NCBI GenBank assembly: GCA_963995525.1
Contig: OZ023210.1
Coordinates: 22,490,656 to 22,554,655 of the forward strand
Length of the DNA: 64,000 nt
Source: Escarpia spicata
Taxonomy: Eukaryota > Annelida > Polychaeta > Sabellida > Siboglinidae
Direction: 5' to 3'
The notes beneath the pieces are model-generated. The model ran no database searches, was not told where the DNA came from, and saw only the letters and a list, made by a program, of their open reading frames with translations. Position 1 is the first letter of the stretch. Each line of letters opens with the position of its first letter. The translations under genes and the position numbers were made by a program. Of this stretch, positions 63,023 through 64,000 are shown in pieces.

Positions 63023-64000
63023 TGTGATAATTAAATCATTCCACATCATCCCAGGCATATTTACACTATAAAAAATATCGTGTCATAGGCTTAGCACATT
63101 TTGAGACCCAAATAGCACTCCGGTTTGCACCAGTCTGCACCGGAACACAGACAACAGCCACGCAGACAACGAAAGGAACAATGGCCTGAATGGAGTTATT
63201 TAAATCACATCTTACATTGATGACTGGGTTCTCTGAAAACAGTCTAATCAATACCCTTGTGCCTTGCCTACCCCTTGCCTGTCATTTACATTGTTTATAA
63301 GCTTTAGTCAAGCACCAGGAACAGCGTTTGTTGCCGTTTACACTATGTTATCGTCCATCGTCAACATTCAACTCCTGCCAAACAAAGTGCAATCCATTCA
63401 TATCTATACAAAATAATATCCATCCTTACATGTACACTATATGCACGTTTTTAAATGCACGTATGTTTGCTAAATATTATAAGTACATTATAAACGAAAA
63501 ATAAAAATTTTTTAAAGCATGTTTATAAATCATGCCTCCGTCACCAAGGGTCACAAATAGTACATTCATTACAAATGCCCCTGTCACTCAGGTTCATAAA
63601 CTTTGGCAAAAACACAATGCTATGTTCTAGTCTTACATGTAATAGCATTATTGTACAGTATAATTTAATTGGGCTAATTTAATTGGCTGATTTCCCCACA
63701 ACTTATAATCTAATTTCCTCTCAAAAGACTGCACCGATGCAATCTCAACCACAGACTGAGTGAGGCTATTCCATTCATCTGTTCGTCATCGTGTATCAGT
63801 GAGTTTTTAATGTTTAATCAACATGGTTCTCTGAATATTTTTTGCTGGTGCTCTCACGTATGTGAATTGTTGTCACTCAATGTCACAAACTGCTGCATCG
63901 TATTTTGCAGTTAGAATCTCCCTATCCGTGGAGTTATAGACTGTAGTAGCATGACCAGTCCACGAAAAATGGGGCACACCTACCCAGAATGTATCTAGTT
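63023..64000. other. Right end of the window, nothing recognised
   Basis: AT-rich sequence without a recognised exon, tandem array or transposon terminus. It may contain the GnRH 3' UTR. Confidence 0.4.

Overview
The window is animal nuclear DNA. It has intron-rich genes with GT-AG introns, long low-complexity arrays and many degraded transposons. The best taxonomic clue is a gonadotropin-releasing-hormone precursor at 59867 whose peptide (QSYHYSHGWIP-Gly-Lys-Arg) has the 11-residue, lophotrochozoan style of GnRH. I therefore infer a lophotrochozoan (annelid, brachiopod, phoronid, nemertean or mollusc-like animal), but I cannot name the species.

Four protein-coding loci are supported. (1) MRPS7, the mitochondrial small-subunit ribosomal protein uS7, lies on the + strand, with five exons at 2579-5913; its first coding exon was not found. 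(2) An ankyrin-repeat/SOCS-box protein lies on the - strand from 25531 down to 7925. It has ten exons, about 17-18 ankyrin repeats and a C-terminal SOCS box with BC-box and Cul5-box motifs. Its introns hold a broken Ty3/gypsy element (13859-18229), a Mutator-like element (23197-25034), several MITEs and a minisatellite grown from one of its own exon edges. Exon 4 has broken reading frames. (3) The 3' half of a RUFY1/2-type RUN-and-FYVE protein lies on the - strand, with six exons from 50754 down to 29675 that encode coiled coil and FYVE finger. The RUN-domain exons are not seen. (4) The GnRH precursor lies on the + strand (59867-60085), with a possible terminal exon near 62833 beyond a 1.7 kb array of 26-bp repeats.

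Layout: 1-2578 mostly repeats; 2579-6166 MRPS7; 6167-7924 convergent 3' ends and short tandem repeats; 7925-25531 ankyrin/SOCS gene with its inserted elements; 25532-29674 intergenic, with a 540-bp purine tract and a 22-bp minisatellite; 29675-50754 RUFY gene with giant introns (29-bp and 53-bp minisatellites, CA/GT arrays, a CR1-like LINE, a hAT-like fragment, MITEs); 50755-59866 LINE fragments and simple repeats; 59867-63022 GnRH locus; 63023-64000 nothing recognised.

The genes do not form a functional unit: they are neighbours on one chromosome. The strongest unexpected pattern is that three minisatellites in three different genes begin exactly at, or include, a splice junction. A second is a small transposon family with CAGGGCTGCCTACC termini and 6-bp target-site duplications, present as two complete copies. 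Many long apparent reading frames lie inside tandem repeats and are not genes.
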